Origin: Arsenophonus sp031446145
GTDB lineage: Bacteria; Pseudomonadota; Gammaproteobacteria; Enterobacterales; Enterobacteriaceae
NCBI GenBank assembly: GCA_031446145.1
Contig: CP132903.1
Coordinates: 1-64,000 of the forward strand
Direction of reading: 5' to 3'
DNA length: 64,000 nt
Below, one piece after another: positions 1 through 8,115 of the stretch; position 1 is the first letter of the stretch, and each line of letters begins with the position of its first letter. A program made the position numbers and the translations under genes. Under the pieces are notes generated by a model. It made no database searches and had not been told where the DNA came from. It saw only the letters and a list, made by a program, of their open reading frames with translations.

Positions 1-735
1 AGTATCACTCAGTATTGTTTCCGGCCTCTCAGTAGCAATAACAACATATGTCTTACCGTCTAAAGTTTTTACTCCATCAGCTAGTGGATAACGTACATAC
101 CATACGAAACCATTTGCTTCTCTGTTCTCAACTTCTAAATCTGAAATTGCTGTATGTAGTTTAGGATCCCAATTTACTAAACGTTTGCCACGATATATAA
201 GATTGTTTTGATAAAGACGTATAAATGTCTCTTGAACAGCTTTAGATAACCCTGCATCCATAGTAAAGCGTTCACGTTCCCAATCTACAGAATTTCCAAG
301 ACGTCGCATTTGTTGAGAAATATTATTTCCATATTCTGCTTTCCATTGCCAAATTTTTTCAACAAATTTTTCTCTTCCATAATCATATTTTGTTTTATTT
401 TCTTCGATAAAAATTTTACGTTCAACAACCATTTGAGTAGCAATACCAGCATGATCTGTGCCACTTTGCCATAATGTATTTTTTCCTTGCATCCTATGGT
501 AACGAATTAATATGTCCATAATGGTTTGTTGAAAAGCATGACCCATATGTAAATCGCCTGTAATATTAGGAGGTGGTATAACAATACAAAAATTATTTTT
601 TTTATTATTACTTTTAGGTTTAAAATAACCATTATTTTCCCAAAATGCATATACAGATTCCTCAATTACTGATGGATTATAAATTTTATCAAGTAATAAT
701 TTAGATGAAATCATATTTTGTGTTTTTTCTATCAT
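1..735 (-). CDS. valS: Valine--tRNA ligase, N-terminal 245 residues (runs off the window)
   Basis: This is a class I aminoacyl-tRNA synthetase that charges tRNA-Val in the cytoplasm. Only the N-terminal 245 residues are inside the window; the reading frame is open to base 1. The HIGH-type signature is visible (PPPNITGDLHMGHAFQQT), followed by the GTDHAGIATQMVVERK segment and the beginning of the CP1 editing domain (RGKRLVNWDPKLHTAISDLE). The chosen ATG at 735 gives about 14 residues more than E. coli ValRS; a second ATG at 714 is also possible, and neither has a clear ribosome binding site. At the editing-domain threonine-rich motif the sequence reads ATERPETILSDT where E. coli has ATTRPETLLGDT, so the residue equivalent to E. 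coli Thr222 is Glu (residue 236 here). In E. coli valS follows pepA and holC on the same strand; holC is absent here. Confidence 0.97.
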   Translation of the reverse strand, partial: MIEKTQNMISSKLLLDKIYNPSVIEESVYAFWENNGYFKPKSNNKKNNFCIVIPPPNITGDLHMGHAFQQTIMDILIRYHRMQGKNTLWQSGTDHAGIATQMVVERKIFIEENKTKYDYGREKFVEKIWQWKAEYGNNISQQMRRLGNSVDWERERFTMDAGLSKAVQETFIRLYQNNLIYRGKRLVNWDPKLHTAISDLEVENREANGFVWYVRYPLADGVKTLDGKTYVVIATERPETILSDT

Positions 736-1277
736 TTTATTTTTTATTCTATATTGGTTTTTATTGATGTTACTATTATTGTAAGTTAAAACTCATATAC
801 AGATCATATCTATGTTGTTTTTTAAAAAAATAATCAAAAAATCTTGATTTAAAAAATAAAAATATTTCATGAAAATGAAATATCAAAAATAAACTATAAA
901 AATTAATAAAAATTAAATGTATTTAACCTCACCTAATAACTAAAAAATTTTTCTACTGCAACCAGTTTATAAAAAAGAAATACTAGTATGATCAAAAAAT
1001 ATTATTAACTATTTTTTATAAAATGAATTAATAAAATTCTCTTTATTAAAATATTTTTCTATTTTTTTTATCTCAAAAAAAGCATAAAAATATATTTATA
1101 GACTGACTTTATGATATCAAAGAAAAAAATAATCTATAATTTTGAAGCTATAATTTTTTATTTATTAATTTAAACTAAAAAAATTAGTGTATTATTATAA
1201 TAATTATTAACATCAGAATTTTTGAAATTAACATTTAATTTATTTTATTTATTTCAAATATTAATGCATTATTTACA
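736..1277. other. 542-nt AT-rich spacer between pepA and valS (holC position)
   Basis: No open reading frame, tRNA or convincing terminator is visible here. In E. coli this interval holds holC, the chi subunit of DNA polymerase III. The spacer is nearly pure A/T with scattered T and A runs, so I read it as an eroded deletion scar. Any valS promoter must lie in it or upstream of pepA. Confidence 0.7.
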
Positions 1278-2792
1278 TTAATTAATATAAGTACGATTTA
1301 ACAAAAATTGAGCAAGTAATGTTAAAGGACGACCCGTAGCCCCTTTTCTTTTACCAGAATTCCAAGCTGTACCTGCTATATCTAAATGTGCCCACCGATA
1401 TTTATTGGCAAAACATTCCAGAAAACAACCTGCAGTAATTGCACCACCCGCACGATTTCCGACATTAGCTAAATCAGCAAAATTTGATTCTAACTGTTCA
1501 AAAAATTCTGACGATAAAGGCAAGCGCCAAGTTTCATCACCTGATTGTTTAGCTGCATTAAGCAATTCGTCTACTAAAAGATTATCATTTGACATTAACC
1601 CATTGTAATGATGACCCAATGCAATCACGCAGGCTCCCGTTAAAGTTGCAACATCAATGACAACATCAGGATCAAAACGTTCTACATATGTCAATACATC
1701 ACATAAAACTAATCTTCCTTCAGCATCAGTATTAATTACTTCTATTGTTTTGCCTGACATACTAGTTAATATATCTCCAGGTCGATATGCTTCACCACTT
1801 AACATATTTTCAGAACAGGCTAGCACTCCTATTACGTTAATAGGTAATTTCAATATGCTAACAAAACGCATTAAACCATAAACAGTGGCTGCTCCAGCCA
1901 TATCATATTTCATTTCATCCATACGATCAGAAGGTTTAATTGACAACCCACCAGAGTCAAACGTTAATCCTTTACCAATGAATACTATAGATTTTTTTTG
2001 TATATCTTCACTGCCCTTATATTTTATTACTGACATAAATGATTTATTTTTTGCACCCTTTCCAACAGCTAAATAAGCATTCATTGATAATTTTTTCATT
2101 TCTTCTTCACCAATTACTTCAATAGTGAGATTTTTACAAGTATTGACTAGCTGATGAGCTTGAGTAGTTAAATAAGCAGGATTACAAATATTTGGTGGCA
2201 TATTGGCTAAATTTTTAGTTGATTCTACTCCATTTGATAAAGCAAGTCCATGTTTAATAGCAAGTTCTCCATCAGTCAAATCACGAATTTTTGAAATATG
2301 AAAAACAATTTCATTCAACAGAATTTTTAAATGATTTTTGTTTTTTTTAAATTGATCAAATATATATATTGTTTCTTTTATTGTTTCTACTGCTTTTCGA
2401 ATTTTCCAATAAGTATTCTGATTTTTAATATATAAATCAATTACAAAAAAAATAGCTTTTATTGTTCCAGTTTTATTTAAAGCACAAATAGTTTTTTTAA
2501 TAATTTTTTTATATTCCAATACATTTATTTCATTTACTTTGCCACATCCAACTAACAAAACACGTTCATATGATATATTAGGCACATGATGTAGCAATAA
2601 TATTTGCCCAATTTTTCCTTCTATTTTTTCTCGTTTTACTAAAGTACTGATATACTTACCACTGATATTATCAAATTCATTTGCTGTTTTAGATAACTGA
2701 TAAGATTCAAAGACACCTAAAACAATACAATCAACATTATTTTTTATTTTTTTTTCACTTTTTATACCAAAATTCATTATACTAAAATTCAT
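1278..2792 (-). CDS. pepA: Leucyl aminopeptidase PepA (M17 family)
   Basis: This is a two-metal cytosolic aminopeptidase of family M17, which forms hexamers and removes N-terminal residues from peptides; in E. coli it also binds DNA. The product has 504 residues (E. coli 503). The C-terminal catalytic domain holds the full ligand and active-site set: Lys274 and Asp279 in GKGLTFDSGG, Lys286, Asp297 in MKYDMAGAA, and Asp356, Glu358 and Arg360 in NTDAEGRLVL. The N-terminal half is also conserved. The ATG at 2792 is preceded by GGAG five bases upstream. An in-frame ATG five codons later aligns better with the E. coli N-terminus, so the start is slightly uncertain. The gene is divergent from lptF, as in E. 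coli, with about 270 bp of shared upstream DNA. Confidence 0.97.
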   Translation of the reverse strand: MNFSIMNFGIKSEKKIKNNVDCIVLGVFESYQLSKTANEFDNISGKYISTLVKREKIEGKIGQILLLHHVPNISYERVLLVGCGKVNEINVLEYKKIIKKTICALNKTGTIKAIFFVIDLYIKNQNTYWKIRKAVETIKETIYIFDQFKKNKNHLKILLNEIVFHISKIRDLTDGELAIKHGLALSNGVESTKNLANMPPNICNPAYLTTQAHQLVNTCKNLTIEVIGEEEMKKLSMNAYLAVGKGAKNKSFMSVIKYKGSEDIQKKSIVFIGKGLTFDSGGLSIKPSDRMDEMKYDMAGAATVYGLMRFVSILKLPINVIGVLACSENMLSGEAYRPGDILTSMSGKTIEVINTDAEGRLVLCDVLTYVERFDPDVVIDVATLTGACVIALGHHYNGLMSNDNLLVDELLNAAKQSGDETWRLPLSSEFFEQLESNFADLANVGNRAGGAITAGCFLECFANKYRWAHLDIAGTAWNSGKRKGATGRPLTLLAQFLLNRTYIN

Positions 2793-3065
2793 ATTTTCTC
2801 CAATATCATAAAATAAATATTAATAATATCACTAAAATTGAAAAAATCTCATTTTACGAATAAAATATTTTCTTTATGTTAAAATAATAAAAAACATTAT
2901 ATGAATTTAAAAAATATTTTTCAGAATATTTTTCATATGTAAATATTTATTGATTTAAAATTATATATTTAAATATTTTTTAATTAATCATAAACATACT
3001 ATAATTAATTTATCAACAAAAAATAATTGTTTTTAGAAAAACAGTTTTTTACAGGTTTAATTAAT

Positions 3066-4163
3066 TTGATTATCATCCGGTACTTGGTAAAAGAAACACT
3101 AAAAAGACAGCTTGCAATAATTTTTATTTTGATTTTTATTTTTTTTAGTCAAAAAACAATTAGCATCTTAAGTTCGGCAGTTCAGGGCAATATTTCTTTA
3201 AATTTAATCTTTCCTCTTCTGGGGCTAGGTATTCCAGAAATGGCCCAATTAATTTTACCATTAAGCTTATTTTTAGGATTGCTAATAACATATAGTAAAT
3301 TATATTTCGATAATGAAATTATTGTTATGCACGCTTGTGGTTTAGGAAAAAAAGTATTAATAATCGCCGCTTTAATTCTAGCATTATTTACTACTTTTAT
3401 TGCAATAATAAATGTCAATTGGATGCTGCCATGGTCAGCACAATATCAAGAAAAAGCGATATCTAATGCTACATTAAATCCTAATTTAACAACCATGGCA
3501 GAGGGACAATTCAAAACAACAAAAGATAAAAATCTTGTTGTTTACATTAATGATATAAAAGGAAAAAACTTCAGTAATATTTTTATGGCACAATTACGAC
3601 CAATCAATAAAAAACGCCCTTCTGTAGTAATTGCAGAAAGTGGACATATCAATGAAGATGACACAGGAAATAAAATTGTGTTACTCAATAAAGGAACACG
3701 TTATGAAGGCACTGCTATACTACGTGATTTTAAAATAACTGATTTTGAAAAATATAAAGCAATTATTGATGGTAAGGAAACACAAACTACAAATACACAT
3801 ATTGAACAAAAAAATATGTTACAATTATGGAATACTAAAGATATTAAATCACAAGCTGAATTTCATTGGCGCTTAACTTTAGTTTTTTCTATTCTTATTA
3901 TGACTTTAATAGTTGTTCCATTAAGTGAAGTTAATCCTAGAGAAGGTAAACTTTTAAGTATATTACCGGCGATGTTACTGTATCTCTTGTTTTTTTTATT
4001 ACAAAGTACATTACATGCTAGTGCAAAAAAAGGAGAAATAGATCCAAAAATAGCTCTATGGTTAGTCAATTTTTCTTTTTTAACATTAGCAATTATATTG
4101 AATATTTGGGATATATCAACTATGCGTCGAATACGATCCAAATTTTCTAAAGGAAATACATAA
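3066..4163 (+). CDS. lptF: LPS export permease LptF (TTG start)
   Basis: LptF is one of the two inner-membrane permease subunits of the LptB2FG ABC transporter, which extracts lipopolysaccharide from the inner membrane and passes it to LptC. The N-terminal hydrophobic helices and the LGIPEMAQLILPLSLFLGLL stretch match E. coli, as do the periplasmic beta-jellyroll (residues about 115-260) and the C-terminal membrane helices. I chose a TTG start at 3066 because it reproduces the E. coli N-terminus (IIIRYLVKETLK) and the family length of about 366. An AGG lies ten bases upstream. An in-frame TTG at 3027 would add 13 residues with no homology. The gene runs directly into lptG with two bases between stop and start, so the pair is a translational operon. 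Confidence 0.95.
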   Translation: MIIIRYLVKETLKRQLAIIFILIFIFFSQKTISILSSAVQGNISLNLIFPLLGLGIPEMAQLILPLSLFLGLLITYSKLYFDNEIIVMHACGLGKKVLIIAALILALFTTFIAIINVNWMLPWSAQYQEKAISNATLNPNLTTMAEGQFKTTKDKNLVVYINDIKGKNFSNIFMAQLRPINKKRPSVVIAESGHINEDDTGNKIVLLNKGTRYEGTAILRDFKITDFEKYKAIIDGKETQTTNTHIEQKNMLQLWNTKDIKSQAEFHWRLTLVFSILIMTLIVVPLSEVNPREGKLLSILPAMLLYLLFFLLQSTLHASAKKGEIDPKIALWLVNFSFLTLAIILNIWDISTMRRIRSKFSKGNT

Positions 4164-4165
4164 TA

Positions 4166-5242
4166 ATGTTAAGTATTTTAGATAAATATATCGGACGTAC
4201 TATCACTTCATCAATTTTAATTACAATTTTTATATTAATTTCATTATCGGGAATTATCAAGTTTGTAGAACAACTTAGAAAAGTAGGCAATGGATCTTAT
4301 ACAATTTGGAATGCAGGAATTTTTACTTTATTAACTATTCCAAAAGACATAGAAATCTTTTTTCCTATGGCAGCACTTTTAGGTACATTAATCAAATTAG
4401 GAACACTAGCTTCACGTAGTGAACTAATAGTTATGCAAGCTGCAGGATTTTCTCGATTGCAAATTGGGATATCAGTAATGAAGATCGCTGTTCCTTTAAT
4501 GATCCTAACAATGATTATTGGTGAATGGATTGCACCTTCTGCAGAACAATGGGCTCGCAATTATCGAACTGAAAAAATTATTGGAAAATCGCTAATGATG
4601 ACAGACCGTGGATTATGGGCTAAAGATGGTAATAATTTTATTTATATTAAACATATTATTAACAAAAACAAAATAAAAGAAATTTCTATTTACCAACTAG
4701 ATACAGAAAAAAAATTAAAAGCAATTATTTTTGCTAATTTGGGTTACTATAATCATAGTACTGGTCAATGGGAATTAATGGAAGTCAATAAAGCATTGAT
4801 TAAAAATAAAAAAGAAATTGTAAGTTTTCACTATTTATTAATGAATTGGAAAACAAATTTAAATCCAGAAAAATTAGGAATTGTTTCTCTTGATCCTGAT
4901 TCATTAACCATAAGTAATTTATATAAATATATTAATTATCTTAAAGAAACTCAACAAGAAGCTGCAGCATATAAATTAAGTATGTGGAAAAAAATAATAT
5001 CACCACTTTCTGTAGCTTGTATGATTTTTTTAGCATTATCATTTATTTTTGGTCCACTGCGTGATGTAACAATAGGAGGAAGAGTATTAATTGGAATTTC
5101 AGGTGGATTTATTTTTTATCTTTTAAATGATGGTTTTGGTAATTTAAGTTTAGTCTATGGTTTATCTCCATTAATAGCGGCAGCATTACCTAGTGCAATG
5201 TTGTTAGGATTTAGTATTTTGCTATTAATATATCGCAAATGA
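4166..5242 (+). CDS. lptG: LPS export permease LptG
   Basis: LptG is the second permease of the LptB2FG lipopolysaccharide exporter. The product has 358 residues (E. coli 360), with six expected membrane helices split around a periplasmic domain. The N-terminal YIGRTITSSILITIF helix, the ELIVMQAAGFSRLQ coupling segment and the C-terminal FIFGPLRDVTIGGR region are all well conserved. It starts two bases after the lptF stop codon, so co-translation is likely. Keeping both permeases implies that this symbiont still builds an LPS-containing outer membrane, consistent with gmhA, glmM and lapA elsewhere in the window. Confidence 0.97.
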   Translation: MLSILDKYIGRTITSSILITIFILISLSGIIKFVEQLRKVGNGSYTIWNAGIFTLLTIPKDIEIFFPMAALLGTLIKLGTLASRSELIVMQAAGFSRLQIGISVMKIAVPLMILTMIIGEWIAPSAEQWARNYRTEKIIGKSLMMTDRGLWAKDGNNFIYIKHIINKNKIKEISIYQLDTEKKLKAIIFANLGYYNHSTGQWELMEVNKALIKNKKEIVSFHYLLMNWKTNLNPEKLGIVSLDPDSLTISNLYKYINYLKETQQEAAAYKLSMWKKIISPLSVACMIFLALSFIFGPLRDVTIGGRVLIGISGGFIFYLLNDGFGNLSLVYGLSPLIAAALPSAMLLGFSILLLIYRK

Positions 5243-5264
5243 AATTTGAATTTTTATAACTAAT

Positions 5265-5296
5265 TATCAATCAAATAAAATTTTGATAGCTTTTTT
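5265..5296 (+). terminator. Weak hairpin plus T-run after lptG
   Basis: TATCAA at 5265-5270 pairs with TTGATA at 5283-5288, and a six-T run follows at 5291-5296. The stem is short and AT-rich. Its position 23 bases after the lptG stop is what makes it a candidate terminator. Confidence 0.3.
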
Positions 5297-5837
5297 ATTA
5301 GTAAAAATTTACTAAATTATTGATACTTTACGATAATTACAAACATTATACTTATACTAAGATATATAGCTCCAATTAATTTTTTTTCAACATATAAAAA
5401 ACTCTATAACAAAAAATATTTTTTAAATATATCTTTCATAAAGTATTGGCTAAAAAATAAATAATAATCACAACTTAAATAAAATTAATATAACAACATA
5501 CTTTTAATGTAGATAAAAAATGTTTAATTAAATAATTATCAGAAATAAAGAAAAATTCATATATAAAAATATATTAAACTTCACAAGTTTATATAAAAAT
5601 GATTTAAATAGCAAAATCAATAATATTTATATTTAAAATGATAAATATACTTGCTTAATACAAATTTTTATTAAGAAAAAAAATGAATTTGTATATTTTT
5701 TTACTAAATTTAACAAAACAATAATAACTTTAAATCACCTTTGCATTATAAAAAAATCTAAATATATAAAATTAATATGAAATTACATTTGTAAAAATTA
5801 ATGAATTAACAATTAAAAAATAAAACAAAATACGTCG

Positions 5838-5853
5838 TCTCTTATACAAGAGA
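5838..5853 (-). terminator. Possible terminator hairpin downstream of deaD
   Basis: TCTCTT at 5838-5843 pairs perfectly with AAGAGA at 5848-5853 around a four-base loop. On the minus strand a T-rich stretch begins about eight bases after the stem. It lies about 45 bases past the deaD stop. Confidence 0.35.
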
Positions 5854-5896
5854 GTATTAAAATTAACTATTTAAAATTTTTTAATTTTATTATTTT

Positions 5897-7594
5897 TTAA
5901 CCATCAACAGTTTTAACTTCACCTAATAATTGCATTTGTATTGGCTTATTTAAAATACGAGTACGTGTTAAATGATTTAATAATGCATTTGGAATACCTT
6001 TTGGTAATTCTACTGTTGAATGTGAAGCAAACAATTTAATGTTACCGATATATCGACTACTAATATCAGCTTCATTAGCAATTGCACCAACAATATGACG
6101 CACTTCGACACCATCATCACGCCCAACTTCAATGCGATATAATTCCATATTACCAATCCTTCTTCGTTCACGACGTGTTGTATTGCGCTCAACAAAATTA
6201 TTATTATTTAAACAACGACGTGATTCACGAGCATTGAATTCACTACTGCTGCGTGAACGACGAATAACAGGATCTGGAGGCAGTATTAAAGGTCTATCAC
6301 CTTGTGCTATCTTTAACAAAACAGAAGCTAAAGTCTCAAGATCTATCTCTTTATTAGCAACTAATTTAGTAATTAATGCCCGATATTTTTCTAAATCACA
6401 ACTTTTTAATTGTTTTTTAACATTTTCTAAAAATTTACTTTGTCTGCGTTCACTTAAAAATACTGAACTGGGTAACTTGACTTCTACAATTGACTGTTTA
6501 ATATTGCGTTCAATATTTCGTAATAATCGCCGTTCTCGATGATCAACAAATAAAAGAGCACGACCAGCTCGGCCAGCTCGGCCAGTACGCCCGATCCTAT
6601 GAACATAGGATTCTACATCCATAGGTATATCGTAATTTATTACCAAACTAATACGTTCCACATCTAACCCACGGGCTGCAACATCAGTAGCAATTAATAT
6701 ATCAAGACGGCCATTTTTAAAACGTTCTAATGTTTTTTCACGTAAAGCTTGATTCATATCACCATTTAAGGCTGAACTATTATAACCACTCTTTTCAAGT
6801 ATTTCAGAAACTTCTATTGTAGCACTTTTAGTGCGAACAAAAATAATTGCGGCATCGAAGTCTTCTGCCTCTAAAAAACGAATTAAAGCTTCATTTTTAC
6901 GTATTCCATATACAAACCAATAACTTTGGTTAATATCAGGACGTGTTTTTATATTAGATTGAATATTGATTTCTTTAGGTGATTTCATGAATCGACGAGT
7001 AATACGACGAATTGCTTCGGGCATTGTAGCAGAAAATAATATAGTTTGATGCGTAGTAGGAATTTGACCCATAATATTTTCAACATCTTCTATAAAACCC
7101 ATTCGTAACATTTCATCAGCTTCATCAATAACTAAACCACGTAAATTAGATAATTTTAAAGTACCACGTCTTAAATGATCTAATAAACGACCAGGTGTAC
7201 CAACTACAATATGAGATCCACGTTTTAATGCACGCAACTGAGTATCATAACGCTGACCACCATAAAGTGCTACAATATTAACTGTATAAATATGTTTAGA
7301 AAAATCACCCATCGCTCCTGCTACTTGTACAGCTAATTCGCGTGTTGGTGCTAATACTAAAACCTGAGGAGATTTCAATGCAAGATCTATATTGTGAAGC
7401 AATGGTAAGCTAAAAGCTGCTGTTTTACCACTACCAGTTTGTGCCATACCCAATACGTCACATCCATTTAATAAATACGGGATACATTTTTGTTGAATTG
7501 GAGATGGTTTCTGATAACCAAGGTCGTTTAATGCAGAAAGAATTGATGCTGATAGACCTAATTCAGCAAAAGATACTTCAGTCTGACTAGTCAT
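5897..7594 (-). CDS. deaD: ATP-dependent RNA helicase DeaD (CsdA)
   Basis: This is a DEAD-box RNA helicase that unwinds structured RNA; in E. coli it acts in 50S assembly, cold adaptation and mRNA decay. Visible motifs are the Q motif (GYQKPSPIQQ), Walker A AQTGSGKT at residues 51-58, DEAD at 157-160, SAT, and HRIGRTGRAGR. The C-terminal part keeps the DbpA-like RNA-binding fold (VGRDDGVEVRHIVGAIANE). The protein stops right after LNKPIQMQLLGEV, so the long Arg/Gly-rich tail of E. coli DeaD (629 residues) is missing. I chose ATG 7594 over 7609: a GAGG Shine-Dalgarno sits nine bases upstream of 7594, while the 7609 ATG overlaps that site. In E. coli nlpI lies between pnp and deaD; it is absent here. 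Confidence 0.97.
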   Translation of the reverse strand: MTSQTEVSFAELGLSASILSALNDLGYQKPSPIQQKCIPYLLNGCDVLGMAQTGSGKTAAFSLPLLHNIDLALKSPQVLVLAPTRELAVQVAGAMGDFSKHIYTVNIVALYGGQRYDTQLRALKRGSHIVVGTPGRLLDHLRRGTLKLSNLRGLVIDEADEMLRMGFIEDVENIMGQIPTTHQTILFSATMPEAIRRITRRFMKSPKEINIQSNIKTRPDINQSYWFVYGIRKNEALIRFLEAEDFDAAIIFVRTKSATIEVSEILEKSGYNSSALNGDMNQALREKTLERFKNGRLDILIATDVAARGLDVERISLVINYDIPMDVESYVHRIGRTGRAGRAGRALLFVDHRERRLLRNIERNIKQSIVEVKLPSSVFLSERRQSKFLENVKKQLKSCDLEKYRALITKLVANKEIDLETLASVLLKIAQGDRPLILPPDPVIRRSRSSSEFNARESRRCLNNNNFVERNTTRRERRRIGNMELYRIEVGRDDGVEVRHIVGAIANEADISSRYIGNIKLFASHSTVELPKGIPNALLNHLTRTRILNKPIQMQLLGEVKTVDG

Positions 7595-7603
7595 GTAAAA
7601 TTG

Positions 7604-7607
7604 CCTC
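7604..7607 (-). promoter_or_regulatory. Shine-Dalgarno GAGG that decides the deaD start
   Basis: On the minus strand GAGG lies nine bases before the ATG at 7594 and immediately after the alternative ATG at 7609. This supports the downstream start. Confidence 0.6.
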
Positions 7608-7619
7608 ATGTATTATGTG

Positions 7620-7676
7620 ACCAGTTTACATAACTCTTTGAAAAAATTTATTATTTTTATTAAAGTGTGAACTGGT
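7620..7676 (-). promoter_or_regulatory. Inverted repeat in the deaD 5' leader
   Basis: ACCAGTTTACA at 7620-7630 pairs with TGTGAACTGGT at 7666-7676 at ten of eleven positions, the eleventh being a possible wobble, over a 35-base loop. It is more GC-rich than the surrounding spacer and lies 26-82 bases upstream of the deaD start, where a leader RNA structure or a split operator could act. The role is inferred. Confidence 0.35.
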
Positions 7677-8083
7677 TCAAAATTATATACTAAATGAAAA
7701 TAAACCTTCATCAATCTATGATAAAGAATGGAAAAAAATAATGATATCTTTAATTGTTTGATTAACCTATATTATAAAATACATCCTACTAACTTAATAT
7801 AATAAAATTACCTGCATGAGTACAAGAATTTTTTTTATTACGATTTAATTAATAAATAAATTTAGTAATTAATAATACTACAAGATAAACAAAACTTATA
7901 TCAAAGATGATTGTTATTTTACTAAGAAATTTTAATAATATTCATATAAAAAAATACGCTCCTGAATCAGGATTAACTAAAAATAAGAATTTTAAAAAAT
8001 AATTTTTATATAAAAAAACATACTATAAATTACCATATAAAATTACTCTAATACTCAAAATATTATATCAAAATTTTAATGTG

Positions 8084-8115
8084 AACATTAAAAAACATAT
8101 CTATTTTTTAATGTT
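8084..8115 (-). terminator. AT-only hairpin spanning the pnp stop codon
   Basis: AACATTAAAAAA at 8084-8095 and TTTTTTAATGTT at 8104-8115 form a perfect 12-bp stem. The pnp stop codon lies inside one arm. The stem contains its own U-run but no separate U-tract follows, so it could be a weak terminator or an exonuclease barrier. Confidence 0.35.

Larger units (their letters stand above)
5243..5896. other. 654-nt AT-rich spacer between convergent lptG and deaD
   Basis: No gene is visible. The spacer separates two blocks that are far apart in E. coli (the lptFG/pepA region and the deaD-ispB region), so it contains a synteny breakpoint. It holds two weak hairpins, one near each gene end, that may act as terminators. 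Confidence 0.6.
7595..8107. other. 513-nt AT-rich spacer between pnp and deaD (nlpI position)
   Basis: No open reading frame is visible where E. coli carries nlpI, the lipoprotein adaptor for envelope proteases. The part nearest deaD holds an 11-bp inverted repeat; the part nearest pnp holds an AT-only hairpin. The rest looks like non-functional A/T sequence. Confidence 0.65.

Noticed and set aside
6132..6542. 136-codon open frame on the plus strand within deaD
   Set aside because: It is antisense to a well-conserved helicase segment, has no homology I recognise and no ribosome binding site; it reflects the codon bias of deaD.
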